NCBI GenBank assembly: GCA_031363945.1
Contig: JANLVJ010000033.1
Coordinates: 124,001 to 188,000, forward strand
DNA from: JANLVJ01 sp031363945
GTDB lineage: Bacteria; Bacteroidota; Bacteroidia; Sphingobacteriales; Sphingobacteriaceae
DNA: 64,000 nt
Direction of reading: 5' to 3'
The notes below the pieces were generated by a model. That model worked only from the letters and a program-made list of their open reading frames with translations. It was not told the DNA's origin and made no database searches. Position 1 is the stretch's first letter. Each line of letters opens with the position of its first letter. Below, piece by piece: positions 9,256-17,790 of the stretch. The position numbers and the translations under genes were made by a program.

Positions 9256-9403
9256 TGAATTTTTTTAGAGGTCCTGTCAGATTCGTAACAAAAAAAGAAT
9301 CTCCTGGTTCAGGATATGTATTTTAATGCTCCTGAATCAAGGTTGTAGAGATAAGGCCTGCTGAAATGAATACTCATAACGGCAGACCTTTAATACTTGG
9401 GGG

Positions 9404-9823
9404 TCAGAAGCGTTCTGTTTCAGCAAAAAAGAAATTTGCTTCATTTACTGCATTCTCATCTGAGTCAGAACCGTGAACAGCATTTGCCTCAATTGATTTT
9501 GCATATTTCTGACGCAGGGTACCTGCTCCAGCTTTTGAAGGGTCAGTTGCACCAATTAATTTTCTGAATGCCTCAACACCATTTTCTTTTTCAAGAATTG
9601 CAGCTACTATCGGACCTGAAGACATGAAATCAACAAGGTCTTTATAAAATGGTCTTGCTGCATGAACTGCATAAAATTTACCTGCGTTTTCAACTGTTAG
9701 CTGGGTATATTTCATTGCAACAAGCTTAAAACCTTCGTTTATAAGATCATTAATGATAGCGCCGGTATAACCATTTGCAACGGCATCTGGTTTAATCATG
9801 GTAAATGTTCTATTGGTGGCCAT
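9404..9823 (-). CDS. ndk: Nucleoside diphosphate kinase
   Basis: Transfers the gamma-phosphate of ATP to nucleoside diphosphates via a phosphohistidine. The 139-residue sequence has the N-terminal [10 protein letters not shown] with Lys11, the Arg-rich [18 protein letters not shown] segment and the active-site context NAVHGSDS with His117. Length and order are those of a standard hexameric or tetrameric Ndk. A strong promoter match sits just upstream. It is convergent with the oxidoreductase gene; a weak 7-bp inverted repeat (9308-9314/9330-9336) lies between them without a clear T-tract. Confidence 0.98.
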   Translation of the reverse strand: MATNRTFTMIKPDAVANGYTGAIINDLINEGFKLVAMKYTQLTVENAGKFYAVHAARPFYKDLVDFMSSGPIVAAILEKENGVEAFRKLIGATDPSKAGAGTLRQKYAKSIEANAVHGSDSDENAVNEANFFFAETERF

Positions 9824-9840
9824 ACTATTTGAATTTTTGG

Positions 9841-9871
9841 CAAATGTATTTAATTATTAGCATTTTTAAAA
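9841..9871 (-). promoter_or_regulatory. Promoter of ndk
   Basis: On the minus strand TACATTTG (9841-9848) is a full TAnnTTTG match, with TTTT (9868-9871) exactly 19 bases upstream as the -33 box. Spacing and distance to the ATG are as expected for the Bacteroidota housekeeping sigma factor. Confidence 0.6.
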
Positions 9872-10017
9872 TACGGCATTCTTGGAGCAGGCAAGCGAAA
9901 AGGTAAGAGTACTTCTGGGCATAGAAAAAAACTTTCAGGGCATTGAATTCCTCGAAACTATAATCAGTGATCATTAATCCTTAAAGCAGATTCAGACTAA
10001 AGCCAGATGATTTTGGT

Positions 10018-10025
10018 ATTTTTGC
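10018..10025 (+). promoter_or_regulatory. -7 promoter element of the nrnA-like gene
   Basis: TATTTTTG fits TAnnTTTG and lies 16 bases before the ATG. A matching -33 box was not found at the expected distance. Confidence 0.35.
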
Positions 10026-10041
10026 CGGGTACATCATATTT

Positions 10042-11046
10042 ATGGAAATTACCGAATTTAAAAAGTTCTTATCTACACCCCGACAGATAGTAATCACAAC
10101 GCATCATAAGCCAGATGGTGATGCCCTTGGTTCTTCATTGGGGTTCTTACATATATTAAAAGGCATGGGTCATAAGGTGACTGTAATTAGCCCTTCTGAT
10201 TTTCCTTCTTTTTTTGACTGGATGCCTGGCAGGGGCGATATCCTGCTATTTCCAGAATCTATACCCGAAGCTACATCGCTTGTAAAAAACGCAGATCTTA
10301 TTTGCTGCCTTGACTTTAATCACCTGAAACGGATTAATGAACTTGGTGAACTGGTTGCCGAATCAAAGGCAGTGAAAATTATGGTTGATCATCATCTTGA
10401 CCCACAAGGATTTGATGATTTCAGGTTTTGGGATACTGAGACCAGTTCTACAGCCGAATTGATTTACCGTCTGGCATTTGACCTAGGTCTTCAAGAGCGC
10501 ATAACAGCTGAAGTGGCAACCTGTCTTTATACGGGTATTATGACCGATACCGGCTCTTTTCGTTTCCCCCGAACTACGCCTGCCCTTCATCGTATCGTTG
10601 CCAGTCTTATTGAAGCTGGTGCCGATAATGTTGCCATCCATGAATTGGTCTATGATCAGTATACATTAAGCCGACTGCATTTTCTAGGATATTGCCTGAA
10701 AGAGAAACTAGTGGTTATTGATGAACTAAATACAGCATATTTTGCCATCTCAGCAGAAGAACTAGATCAGTTTACGATTCAAACAGGAGATACAGAAGGA
10801 ATTGTAAATTATGCCCTTGCGTTGTCTGGCATAAAGCTCGCAGTTTTAATCATACAGCGACACGACATGATAAAGCTTAGTTTTAGATCAACAGGTGATT
10901 TTCCCTGTAATTTACTTGCCAATAAGTATTTTAACGGAGGAGGACATAAAAATGCTTCTGGAGGTATGTCATTAGATAATCTACCCGGTACAATAAAAAA
11001 ATTTACCGATGCATTGGTTGAATTCCGCCAATTATTGGTTATTTAG
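10042..11046 (+). CDS. DHH-family phosphoesterase, NrnA-like oligoribonuclease/pAp phosphatase
   Basis: A 334-residue DHH/DHHA1 protein. The metal-binding motifs are HHKPDGDALGSS (residues 21-32), the CLDFNH segment, VDHHLDP with the DHH at 116-118, and MTDTGSFRFP. The DHHA1 domain ends in the substrate-binding GGGHKNASGG. NrnA-type enzymes degrade short oligonucleotides and 3'-phosphoadenosine 5'-phosphate; some relatives hydrolyse cyclic-di-AMP products. The window also encodes a diadenylate cyclase (48 kb), so a role in linear pApA turnover is possible but only inferred. It is followed after 36 bases by the FKBP gene. Confidence 0.92.
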   Translation: MEITEFKKFLSTPRQIVITTHHKPDGDALGSSLGFLHILKGMGHKVTVISPSDFPSFFDWMPGRGDILLFPESIPEATSLVKNADLICCLDFNHLKRINELGELVAESKAVKIMVDHHLDPQGFDDFRFWDTETSSTAELIYRLAFDLGLQERITAEVATCLYTGIMTDTGSFRFPRTTPALHRIVASLIEAGADNVAIHELVYDQYTLSRLHFLGYCLKEKLVVIDELNTAYFAISAEELDQFTIQTGDTEGIVNYALALSGIKLAVLIIQRHDMIKLSFRSTGDFPCNLLANKYFNGGGHKNASGGMSLDNLPGTIKKFTDALVEFRQLLVI

Positions 11047-11082
11047 CATCGAAATAAAAAATGTTTCAAGAAAAACAGACTG

Positions 11083-12114
11083 ATGAATAAGAATTTTCTA
11101 TTAAATCTAAAAGCGGCACCGATCGTTCTAGTTATCGTTTTAGGCCTCGTGGGCTGTTCTAACGCTGGTTTTGATCAAACCAAAAATGGCCTGATGTATA
11201 AAATACATACGCATGGCAATACGAAGAAGGCAAAAATTGGTGACTATGTTGAAATGGAATTTGTCGTTAAAACCGATAAAGACTCTGTTTTAAGCAGTAC
11301 CTATAAGGCAAAAAAACCAGTTAAGTTTATGGTTCAGAAGAGCCGTTCAGTAGCCGACTTAATGGACATCATTCAGTTATTGTCTGAAAATGATAGTGCT
11401 ACTGTTAAAATTCCTTCAGATTCTATTTTTGATGCACGAAAGGGCATGATGCGCCCACCGTTTATCAAACCTAAAAGCTTAATGGTTTTTGAATTGAAGA
11501 TCGATAAAGTAATGGATCAAAAAGAATTCCAGGCAGAAATGGATAAAGACAGAGCCAAAGCTGACGTAGAAAAGAATAAATTAAAAGGTGCTGAACTTCC
11601 TGCTATAGCAAAATACCTGAGTGATAACCATTTGAAGCCAGATAGCACTAAGTCAGGTGTTCTGTATGTTATTCAAACACAAGGAACAGGCCCTGTACCT
11701 GCTAAAGGTGATACGGTTTCAGTAAACTATGTAGGAAGATTACTGAGTGGAAAAGTTTTTGATACCAATGACACAACTGTAGCCAAGGCAAATAAGTTAT
11801 TTGATGTCAACAGAAAGATGCAAGGGGGATATGGTGCATTTAAATATCCAGTTGGCGAGCATCAGGTTATTGATGGCTGGGATGATTTCTTCCTGACTGC
11901 AAAAAAAGGAACAAAAGCAACAATTATCATTCCTTCAAGACTTGCGTACCGTGATATGGAAAAAGGAAATGTGATTCCTGCTTATTCAACACTGGTATTT
12001 ACCGTAGAACTACTGGATGTAAAAAAAGGAAAGCCAGCACCAAAAATGCCAGCTATGCATTCAATGCCACCTCAACCACCGGTTGCACCTCAAGCGATAA
12101 AGAAATCTAAATAA
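11083..12114 (+). CDS. FKBP-type peptidyl-prolyl isomerase lipoprotein
   Basis: A 343-residue predicted lipoprotein: the signal peptide ends in a lipobox with Cys25 (GLVGCSN). The C-terminal half is a complete FKBP domain (SVNYVGRLLSGKVFDTND, then VIDGWDDFFLTAKKGTKATIIIPSRLAY). The N-terminal part (GDYVEMEFVVKTDKDSVL) looks like a second, degenerate FKBP unit. A charged helical linker joins them, and the protein ends in a Pro/Met-rich tail. It probably assists folding of envelope proteins in the periplasm or at the outer membrane. The stop is 4 bases before the GTG start of tatD, so the two are co-transcribed. Confidence 0.92.
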   Translation: MNKNFLLNLKAAPIVLVIVLGLVGCSNAGFDQTKNGLMYKIHTHGNTKKAKIGDYVEMEFVVKTDKDSVLSSTYKAKKPVKFMVQKSRSVADLMDIIQLLSENDSATVKIPSDSIFDARKGMMRPPFIKPKSLMVFELKIDKVMDQKEFQAEMDKDRAKADVEKNKLKGAELPAIAKYLSDNHLKPDSTKSGVLYVIQTQGTGPVPAKGDTVSVNYVGRLLSGKVFDTNDTTVAKANKLFDVNRKMQGGYGAFKYPVGEHQVIDGWDDFFLTAKKGTKATIIIPSRLAYRDMEKGNVIPAYSTLVFTVELLDVKKGKPAPKMPAMHSMPPQPPVAPQAIKKSK

Positions 12115-12118
12115 TACG

Positions 12119-12883
12119 GTGATTCTAACGGATACACATACTCATCTGTATTCAGATGAAATGGAATATCCTGTCGAAGTACTTCTTAAAAGAGCGGGAG
12201 ACCAATGTGTCTCCCGTTTTTTTATACCCAATATCGATAAGGATACCATTCAGGCAGTACTTGATCTGGGGAATAACTATCCGGGCTGCTACCCTATGCT
12301 TGGTCTGCATCCTGTACATGTTGATGGTAATTACCAGGAACAGCTAACTGCTATAGAAAATGCGCTGTCAAGAAATAAAGTTGTTGCCATTGGTGAAGTT
12401 GGTCTTGACCTCTATCATTCCCAACAGTTTTTAAAAGAACAACAGTATGCTTTCTTGATTCAGGCCAGGATGGCGGCATCCCTGGATCTGCCATTGGTGA
12501 TTCACTGCCGTAATGCATTTGAAGAGCTCATGGAACTTTTTGAATCGTTGAAGGGAGTACCTGCCCGTGGTATTTTTCACTGTTTCGGCGGAAGTTTGAC
12601 TGAGGCTGAAAAGTTAATCGGTAGGGGGTTTTATCTCGGTATAGGAGGAATTCTAACCTATAAAAATGCTGGCCTTGCTGAAACGCTTAAAAATATTTCA
12701 CTTGAGCACCTGGTACTTGAAACCGATGCTCCCTATCTAAGCCCTGTACCCAGGCGTGGTAAAGTGAATGAATCAGCAAACCTGCTATATATTGCACAAA
12801 AACTAGCTGACCTTAAAAATGTTAGTGTTGAAGAAGTAGCTGCAATAACCACTGCAAATTCCATGACCATATTTGGAATTTAA
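12119..12883 (+). CDS. tatD: TatD-family metal-dependent hydrolase/DNase
   Basis: A TIM-barrel amidohydrolase-superfamily enzyme of the TatD family, with reported 3'-5' exonuclease activity in E. coli. Motifs are DTHTHLYSDE at the N-terminus, GLHPV, GEVGLDLY, VIHCRNA, HCFGG and the closing LETDAPYLSP, providing the two-metal site. It is 254 residues, normal for the family. The start is GTG at 12119-12121, directly before the DTHTH motif. It lies tightly between the FKBP gene and ansA on the same strand. Assignment as the YcfH or TatD paralogue cannot be settled. Confidence 0.93.
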   Translation: MILTDTHTHLYSDEMEYPVEVLLKRAGDQCVSRFFIPNIDKDTIQAVLDLGNNYPGCYPMLGLHPVHVDGNYQEQLTAIENALSRNKVVAIGEVGLDLYHSQQFLKEQQYAFLIQARMAASLDLPLVIHCRNAFEELMELFESLKGVPARGIFHCFGGSLTEAEKLIGRGFYLGIGGILTYKNAGLAETLKNISLEHLVLETDAPYLSPVPRRGKVNESANLLYIAQKLADLKNVSVEEVAAITTANSMTIFGI

Positions 12884-12890
12884 TCGCCCT

Positions 12891-13931
12891 ATGGATAATA
12901 AAATGCATATGAGCAAAATAATGATTATCTATACTGGAGGCACAATAGGAATGATGAGCGATACCTTGTCGGGAACATTACGCCCTCTGCCTTTTGCTCA
13001 GATAATTGAACGGGTTCCTGAACTTGAGCGTCTTAATTATGAATTAACCATTCATTCTTTCGATCCAATTATTGATTCATCTAATATGAATCCTGAAATC
13101 TGGGTTGCTCTGGCCTTATTGATTCGTGATAACTATGAAACACATGATGGCTTTGTTGTATTACACGGTACTGATACCATGGCGTTTACTGCATCGATGC
13201 TCAGTTTTTTACTCAAGAATCTAGGCAAGCCGGTTGTCTTTACAGGTTCCCAGTTACCAATCGGCGAAATTCGTACTGATGCTAAAGAAAATCTAATTAC
13301 TGCCTTGCAGATTGCTGCCAGTAAGAAAAATCATTTTGCCAAGGTTCCAGAAGTAAGTATCTACTTTGATTACCAGCTATTCAGGGGTAACCGGGCGAGA
13401 AAATATAATTCTGAAAAGTTCGAAGCTTTTCATTCTCCGAATTATGAAGTGCTGGCAGAAGCTGGCGTGAATCTTCAGTTTAATGAGAAAATCATCCTGA
13501 CAATTCCTGAGGGTGAATTCAGGGCACACGCTAAAATTGATACACGTATAAATGTATTAAAACTTTTTCCTGGGATCTCACCTCTAACGATTGAATCTAT
13601 ATTGAGTACTCCTGGAAACCGGGCCCTGATTATGGAAACATATGGTAGTGGAAATACCACAACCGATCCCTGGTTTTTAAAAGCACTGGAAAAGGCAATT
13701 GTGAACGGGCTCATTATTGTCGATATTTCACAATGTGAGGGCGGTAGTGTTGATCTGGGCCGTTATGAAACAAGTAGCTACCTAAAAGATATGGGGGTGG
13801 TGAGTGGTTATGATATGACTTTTGAGGCGGCAGTCACAAAACTCATGTTTCTGCTGGGTCATAATTATAATAATGAAACTATCAGGAACTTCATGGGCAC
13901 GTCTTTACGTGGTGAACTGACACGCAACTGA
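12891..13931 (+). CDS. ansA: Type I L-asparaginase
   Basis: Hydrolyses asparagine to aspartate and ammonia, probably in the cytoplasm because no signal peptide is visible. The first catalytic Thr lies in IIYTGGTIGMM and the second in VLHGTDTMAFTAS, followed by FTGSQLPIGEIRTDAKEN. About 346 residues, usual for the type I family. I chose ATG 12891 over a TTG at 12873 that would overlap tatD; two further in-frame ATGs (12903, 12909) are also possible. It is the last gene of the FKBP-tatD-ansA run. Confidence 0.93.
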   Translation: MDNKMHMSKIMIIYTGGTIGMMSDTLSGTLRPLPFAQIIERVPELERLNYELTIHSFDPIIDSSNMNPEIWVALALLIRDNYETHDGFVVLHGTDTMAFTASMLSFLLKNLGKPVVFTGSQLPIGEIRTDAKENLITALQIAASKKNHFAKVPEVSIYFDYQLFRGNRARKYNSEKFEAFHSPNYEVLAEAGVNLQFNEKIILTIPEGEFRAHAKIDTRINVLKLFPGISPLTIESILSTPGNRALIMETYGSGNTTTDPWFLKALEKAIVNGLIIVDISQCEGGSVDLGRYETSSYLKDMGVVSGYDMTFEAAVTKLMFLLGHNYNNETIRNFMGTSLRGELTRN

Positions 13932-14002
13932 TAAATCAGGTATTAAAGGTAGTGTAGCCTGAGAAAAATCAAATCATTATTATACATTTGCAAACTATTT
14001 TA

Positions 14003-14092
14003 GGAGAGATGTCCGAGTGGTTTAAGGAGCAAGCCTGGAAAGTTTGTATACTCGTAAGGGTATCGAGGGTTCGAATCCCTCTCTCTCCGCCA
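14003..14092 (+). tRNA. tRNA-Ser(GGA)
   Basis: A class II tRNA with a long variable arm. Acceptor stem GGAGAGA (14003-14009) pairs with TCTCTCC (14082-14088), discriminator G, and CCA is encoded (14090-14092). The anticodon stem CAAGC/GTTTG encloses loop CTGGAAA, giving anticodon GGA (UCC/UCU). The T arm GAGGG-TTCGAAT-CCCTC is perfect. Confidence 0.97.
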
Positions 14093-14118
14093 GTTTCAAT
14101 AAAAAAGCAAATTAAAAG

Positions 14119-14147
14119 CCTGCAAATCAACTGATTGCAGGTTTTTT
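14119..14147 (+). terminator. Rho-independent terminator after tRNA-Ser
   Basis: Inverted repeat CCTGCAA (14119-14125) / TTGCAGG (14135-14141) with a 9-base loop followed by six T, 27 bases after the tRNA. Confidence 0.8.
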
Positions 14148-14239
14148 AGTATAAACCTTGTCACAACCTTCTATGGCAAAGAATTTCGTTTAGAAATACT
14201 GGATTCTGGCATATCGGGAAAAGTCGATATATTTGAATT

Positions 14240-14539
14240 ATGGATCAGGTAGAAATCTTCAAAGCTCTTTCGAATAAAACCAGATTACAGATTCTAAACT
14301 GGCTTAAAGATCCTGAACTTAATTTCCCAGAGCAGGTTGAAATCGGTTTTGGAATGGGGGTTTGTGTAGGTCAGATTCAAAAAAAGGCTGGGTTAACCCA
14401 GTCTACCGTATCAGAGTACCTGTCAACCCTGCAGCGTGCTGGTCTGGTTAAATCAAGAAGAATAGGGCAATGGACCTATTACCAGCGTAATGAGGAATCA
14501 ATTATTGCCTTAGGCCTGAGTATTCAGACAGAAATATAA
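14240..14539 (+). CDS. ArsR-family winged-helix regulator
   Basis: A 99-residue DNA-binding protein: EIFKALSNKTRLQILNWL is the typical ArsR/SmtB first helices, and GLTQSTVSEYLSTLQRAGLV is the recognition helix followed by the wing RIGQWTYYQR. A Cys lies in the GVCVGQIQ segment, but no clear metal-binding CXC pair exists. Such regulators often control the gene that follows; here that gene is a broken FrnE/DsbA-family oxidoreductase, so the regulator may have lost its main target. It may act on a thiol or metabolite signal; this is inference. Confidence 0.9.
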   Translation: MDQVEIFKALSNKTRLQILNWLKDPELNFPEQVEIGFGMGVCVGQIQKKAGLTQSTVSEYLSTLQRAGLVKSRRIGQWTYYQRNEESIIALGLSIQTEI

Positions 14540-14540
14540 T

Positions 14541-14737
14541 ATGGATCGTTTAAAAGAACCGAATTTAAGAAAGTTGAAATCTGGCCTGATGTAGTTTGTC
14601 CTTTCTGTTATATAGGCAAACGGAAATTTGAAAATGCCCCCACAAATTTTGAAGGTAGGCAGGATGTTGATATCATCTGGCATAGTCTTCAGTTTCATCC
14701 AGATCTAAAACCCGCTCTTGGCCAAATGGCTGATTAA
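14541..14737 (+). pseudogene. Remnant of a FrnE/DsbA-family thiol oxidoreductase
   Basis: In the frame of 14573 the sequence reads KVEIWPDVVCPFCYIGKRKF, then an SLQFHPDLKP-type segment, then a TAA at 14735-14737. This is the N-terminus of the DsbA-like FrnE family, with the active-site CPFC intact. The apparent ATG at 14541 is in another frame and hits a stop at once, so a frameshift has separated start and domain. Only about 55 of roughly 235 residues remain. Downstream to 14835 there are only scattered stops. The neighbouring intact ArsR gene makes this a decayed regulator-target pair. Confidence 0.75.
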
Positions 14738-14835
14738 TGGCCTGGCTCGACCTGAAGTAACAGTACCGGAGATGGCTGGGCAGGAAGCAGGCAAAACGCT
14801 TTAGCCTGAAATAAATATTGTCGAAAAATGCAAGC

Positions 14836-15105
14836 TTATTTATCGATATGAATGGTTTTATCCCTACCCGTCAGACCCCGAATGATGGTAAATGTAGATT
14901 TTGCAAGGCCAAGTTCTTTTGACAAAAGGGCAATAACGGCCCTATTAGCCTTACCAGATTCTGGAACAGTTGTTATATATATACGGATGATAGTTTTTCC
15001 ATCAGTATCAGTTTCTATGCCGATCCTGTTTGAAGACGCTTTAGGAGTTACTCTTACCTCGAGTGTGTCGCCAATATTTGATTTCCAATCGTCAGTTTCA
15101 TTCAT
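14836..15105 (-). CDS. DUF167/YggU-family protein
   Basis: An 89-residue protein of the YggU/DUF167 family. The conserved core VTPKASSNRIG, the IRIYITTVPESGKANRAVIALLSKELGL segment and the terminal IIRGLTGRDKTIHI are all present. The structure is a small alpha/beta fold and the biochemical role is unknown. In many genomes it neighbours yggS, yggT or proC, but no such neighbour is present here. Length is normal. Confidence 0.9.
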   Translation of the reverse strand: MNETDDWKSNIGDTLEVRVTPKASSNRIGIETDTDGKTIIRIYITTVPESGKANRAVIALLSKELGLAKSTFTIIRGLTGRDKTIHIDK

Positions 15106-15299
15106 GTAATTAGAAGTTTGTAATTGAATGATTAAAACAATATAGCCAAAAGTATTACAAAAAAGTGCTTTTTGCTGAGGGAAGGAATAGTTTCATGCCG
15201 TTTCAAATTTTGTTCTATGTACGATTTAAATAACTTTGCGTTGTTGGTTTCGTATAAACCCATACATTGTAATCCTGAAACCAATTTCCCAGATCATAC

Positions 15300-16391
15300 A
15301 TGATTCATATCAGTAAACCTAAAGCAACAAGCGTGTTTATTTTTTTAATGACCGCGATCTTTTATTGTAGTGCATGCAATAATTCCCAACCCACGACTAA
15401 AACCAAAAATGCTGCCTTAGCCAGGGTAAATCCGGGAAATAAGACAGCTTTATCGCATGCAGATACAGGAGCTGTCAAAAAAGCAGATACGGTAGTTGTT
15501 AGGTTACCAATCGATACGGCAAAATACAACCATCTTGCTCTACATCTTGCACACAATAAAGTAACTCCTAAATGGCCTGTGAAAACGCCCTTCCCTCTGG
15601 CAGGTGGTATATTACCTTTTAAACGTATCGTTGCCTTTTACGGCAATTTTTATTCAAAAAGAATGGGCATTCTGGGAGAAATTCCACCCGAAGAAATGCT
15701 GAAGAAACTACAAAGCGAGTGCAAACAGTGGGCTAAAGCTGATTCATTGATTCCTGTACAACCTGCCTTGCATTATATCTGTGTATCTGCTCAGCACGAA
15801 CCTGGTAAGGCGGGTAAATACAGAATGAGAATGCCATTTACCCAGATTGATAAGACGCTGGCTTTGGCAAAGAAAATTAATGCAATTGTTTTTCTTGATG
15901 TTCAGGTTGGCCAGAGTACCCTGCAACAAGAAATTCCACAATTAGAAAAATACCTTAAACTTGATAATGTACACCTTGCAATTGATCCTGAATTTTCTAT
16001 GAAGGGTGGACATTTACCAGGTAGCCGTATCGGTAATTTTGATGCTTCAGAAATTAACTGGGTTTCTGAATATCTGGCAAAGCTTGTCAGAGCCAATCAT
16101 CTCACTCCCAAGGTGCTGATTGTTCATCGGTTTACCATGAAGATGGTTAGTAACTATAAGGAAATTAAAACCCGCCCTGAAGTTCAGTTTGTAATGGATA
16201 TGGATGGCTGGGGTTTTCCTGCCAAAAAAGTTGATACCTATGAAATGTGTGTAAGAAATAATCCAGTACAGTTTACGGGCTTTAAGCTTTTTTATAAGAA
16301 TGACATCAAGACCAAGGGCTTTAATGTTATCATGACTCCGAAAGCGGTCTTAAGTCTGACACCCAGCCCTGTTTATATCCAGTATCAATAG
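15300..16391 (+). CDS. Predicted lipoprotein with a TIM-barrel-like domain, function unknown
   Basis: A 363-residue exported protein that I do not recognise at family level. The signal peptide ends at a probable lipobox around Cys26 (FYCSAC), followed by a Thr/Lys/Ala-rich linker to about residue 95. From there alternating hydrophobic strands and helices appear: RIVAFYGNF, ALHYICVSA, AIVFLDVQVG, VHLAIDPEFSM, KVLIVHRFTM, VQFVMDMDGWGF, FTGFKLFYKN and a final VIMTPKAVL. This order of strands ending in Asp/Glu suggests an eight-stranded barrel like those of glycoside hydrolases, with DPEF and DMDGWG as candidate catalytic or binding loops. It is monocistronic, at the edge of the accessory region, convergent with the nucleoside-hydrolase-like gene. 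Confidence 0.65.
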   Translation: MIHISKPKATSVFIFLMTAIFYCSACNNSQPTTKTKNAALARVNPGNKTALSHADTGAVKKADTVVVRLPIDTAKYNHLALHLAHNKVTPKWPVKTPFPLAGGILPFKRIVAFYGNFYSKRMGILGEIPPEEMLKKLQSECKQWAKADSLIPVQPALHYICVSAQHEPGKAGKYRMRMPFTQIDKTLALAKKINAIVFLDVQVGQSTLQQEIPQLEKYLKLDNVHLAIDPEFSMKGGHLPGSRIGNFDASEINWVSEYLAKLVRANHLTPKVLIVHRFTMKMVSNYKEIKTRPEVQFVMDMDGWGFPAKKVDTYEMCVRNNPVQFTGFKLFYKNDIKTKGFNVIMTPKAVLSLTPSPVYIQYQ

Positions 16392-16444
16392 TCTGGATTA
16401 CAATTCGTGAAATACAGGTATAGACACTTCTTTTTTTCATAAAC

Positions 16445-16495
16445 ATAAACAGCGAATGTAATCTGGATTTAAACTCAGAAACATCCGCTGTTTAT
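16445..16495. repeat. Long imperfect hairpin between convergent genes
   Basis: ATAAACAGCG (16445-16454) pairs perfectly with CGCTGTTTAT (16486-16495). After one mismatch ATGT/ACAT adds four more pairs inside, leaving a 21-base loop. There is no T-tract on either side, so simple Rho-independent termination is not obvious. It may be a bidirectional terminator relic or an RNA structure at the 3' ends. Confidence 0.5.
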
Positions 16496-16587
16496 ATGTC
16501 AGCATAGCCCTTTAGGTTTTGATTATCCAACAGGTATAAATTGTCTACAGAGGTAAAATACGTGATTTATCCTTTTTAAATAGGAAA

Positions 16588-17652
16588 TTAATGATCAATG
16601 CCGTTTCTCCCGGGTAGCTGGGCCATCAAACGTTCTATTTCAAAAGCTATCTTTTTTTGTGGGGCATTGCGTTGTATATAATAATCCTTGCCTTCAGTGT
16701 ATGGAACCCATTCAGTTGTACCGTTTGATTTTATGAAATTTCGGCCTGCCGGGCTGAGTTTGAAATTTTTACCAGTTCCTTTAACTGCAAACAGAACTGC
16801 AACCTGATCCCATGAACCATGAGGTCTTATGGGTGCCTCCTGATAAGCTGGATTCCACCTTTGCTGAAAAAAATTATCCCATTTCTGGTAGGCGATTCGT
16901 ACAAGATTCAAAGAAGTACACCATGTGTTTAAATGTTGCCCGGTTTTAATGTCCGCTCCCAGCTGATACCCGCAGTAATAGATTGGTGTAGGCCAGTTCA
17001 AAACAACTTTTCGAGTCGACTCAAGGTCTTGAACAAAATTATATTCTTGTTTAAAAATAGGATAACCGCCTCCGACCATTACAATAAAATTCACTTTCTC
17101 TTTTATAAGATCATGCCCATTCAATTTCGAAAAATTATCAGGTTTTGATTCAAGCAGGTAACGCAAATTAACAGATCCTCCGGTTACGATTATCCTGATT
17201 TTGCCTCTTGATGACGCTAATGTTTTGCGCATTAAAGTGCAGGCATCGGGTATTTTGGCGACTGACTTTAATCTTCCCGCAAAATGATCAACAAGGTACC
17301 TATTAAAAGAATACCCTGGCCATTGTTGGCTTGATCCAAGGTTAACCTGGGCTTTCAACATCCCAACAGGTAGCTTAGGTCTTTTATACCAGTTGTTGAT
17401 GACACTGATACAGGGTGCCGACCAATTATTTGTTGTGCTACAAGTGGTACTTAAAATTTTTACCTCCCCATTGTCTGCTAGAGCGTGTAAGGTAGCAAGT
17501 GCTCCAAGATCTTCGACATCTGTATCCATATTCATGTCTATCATGACCTGAATAATTTGTTCTTTGTGTGTAAGCTCCTGAGATTTTATGATAGAATTAT
17601 TGAGTAGTTGAAATGCCGCAATAATAAGGGGTATAAATTGCTTAATTTTCAT
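16588..17652 (-). CDS. Secreted nucleoside-hydrolase-like protein
   Basis: A 354-residue exported protein starting at ATG 17650-17652 (MKIKQFIPLIIAAFQLL, a signal peptide); an in-frame Met 36 bases upstream gives a less sensible N-terminus. The domain begins QVMIDMNMDTDVEDLGALATLHALAD, matching the Asp-rich calcium site of inosine-uridine nucleoside hydrolases (DTDVED in place of the canonical DTDxGxDD), and retains a late HGSWDQVAVLF segment at the His/Asp position. The substitutions suggest the relatives acting on other N- or O-glycosidic substrates. It lies divergent to the GH130-like gene, suggesting joint use on a carbohydrate or nucleoside-like compound. Confidence 0.8.
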   Translation of the reverse strand: MKIKQFIPLIIAAFQLLNNSIIKSQELTHKEQIIQVMIDMNMDTDVEDLGALATLHALADNGEVKILSTTCSTTNNWSAPCISVINNWYKRPKLPVGMLKAQVNLGSSQQWPGYSFNRYLVDHFAGRLKSVAKIPDACTLMRKTLASSRGKIRIIVTGGSVNLRYLLESKPDNFSKLNGHDLIKEKVNFIVMVGGGYPIFKQEYNFVQDLESTRKVVLNWPTPIYYCGYQLGADIKTGQHLNTWCTSLNLVRIAYQKWDNFFQQRWNPAYQEAPIRPHGSWDQVAVLFAVKGTGKNFKLSPAGRNFIKSNGTTEWVPYTEGKDYYIQRNAPQKKIAFEIERLMAQLPGRNGIDH

Positions 17653-17790
17653 GTTGATATTTACGGGAATCTTAGAAATTTGATTCAATGCAATGAAGGT
17701 GTTACCTGATATTGTTACAATCAGGTAGTTTAGACCGTTTTAGTGGTTGCCTGATAGCTTGCTGGCGATAATTGATTATAAATCATAGAA

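Noticed and set aside
9308..9336. Inverted repeat between the oxidoreductase and ndk as terminator
   Set aside because: Only a 7-bp stem with a long loop and no T-tract.
12873..12890. TTG start extending the asparaginase into tatD
   Set aside because: An ATG at 12891 fits the family N-terminus and avoids the overlap.
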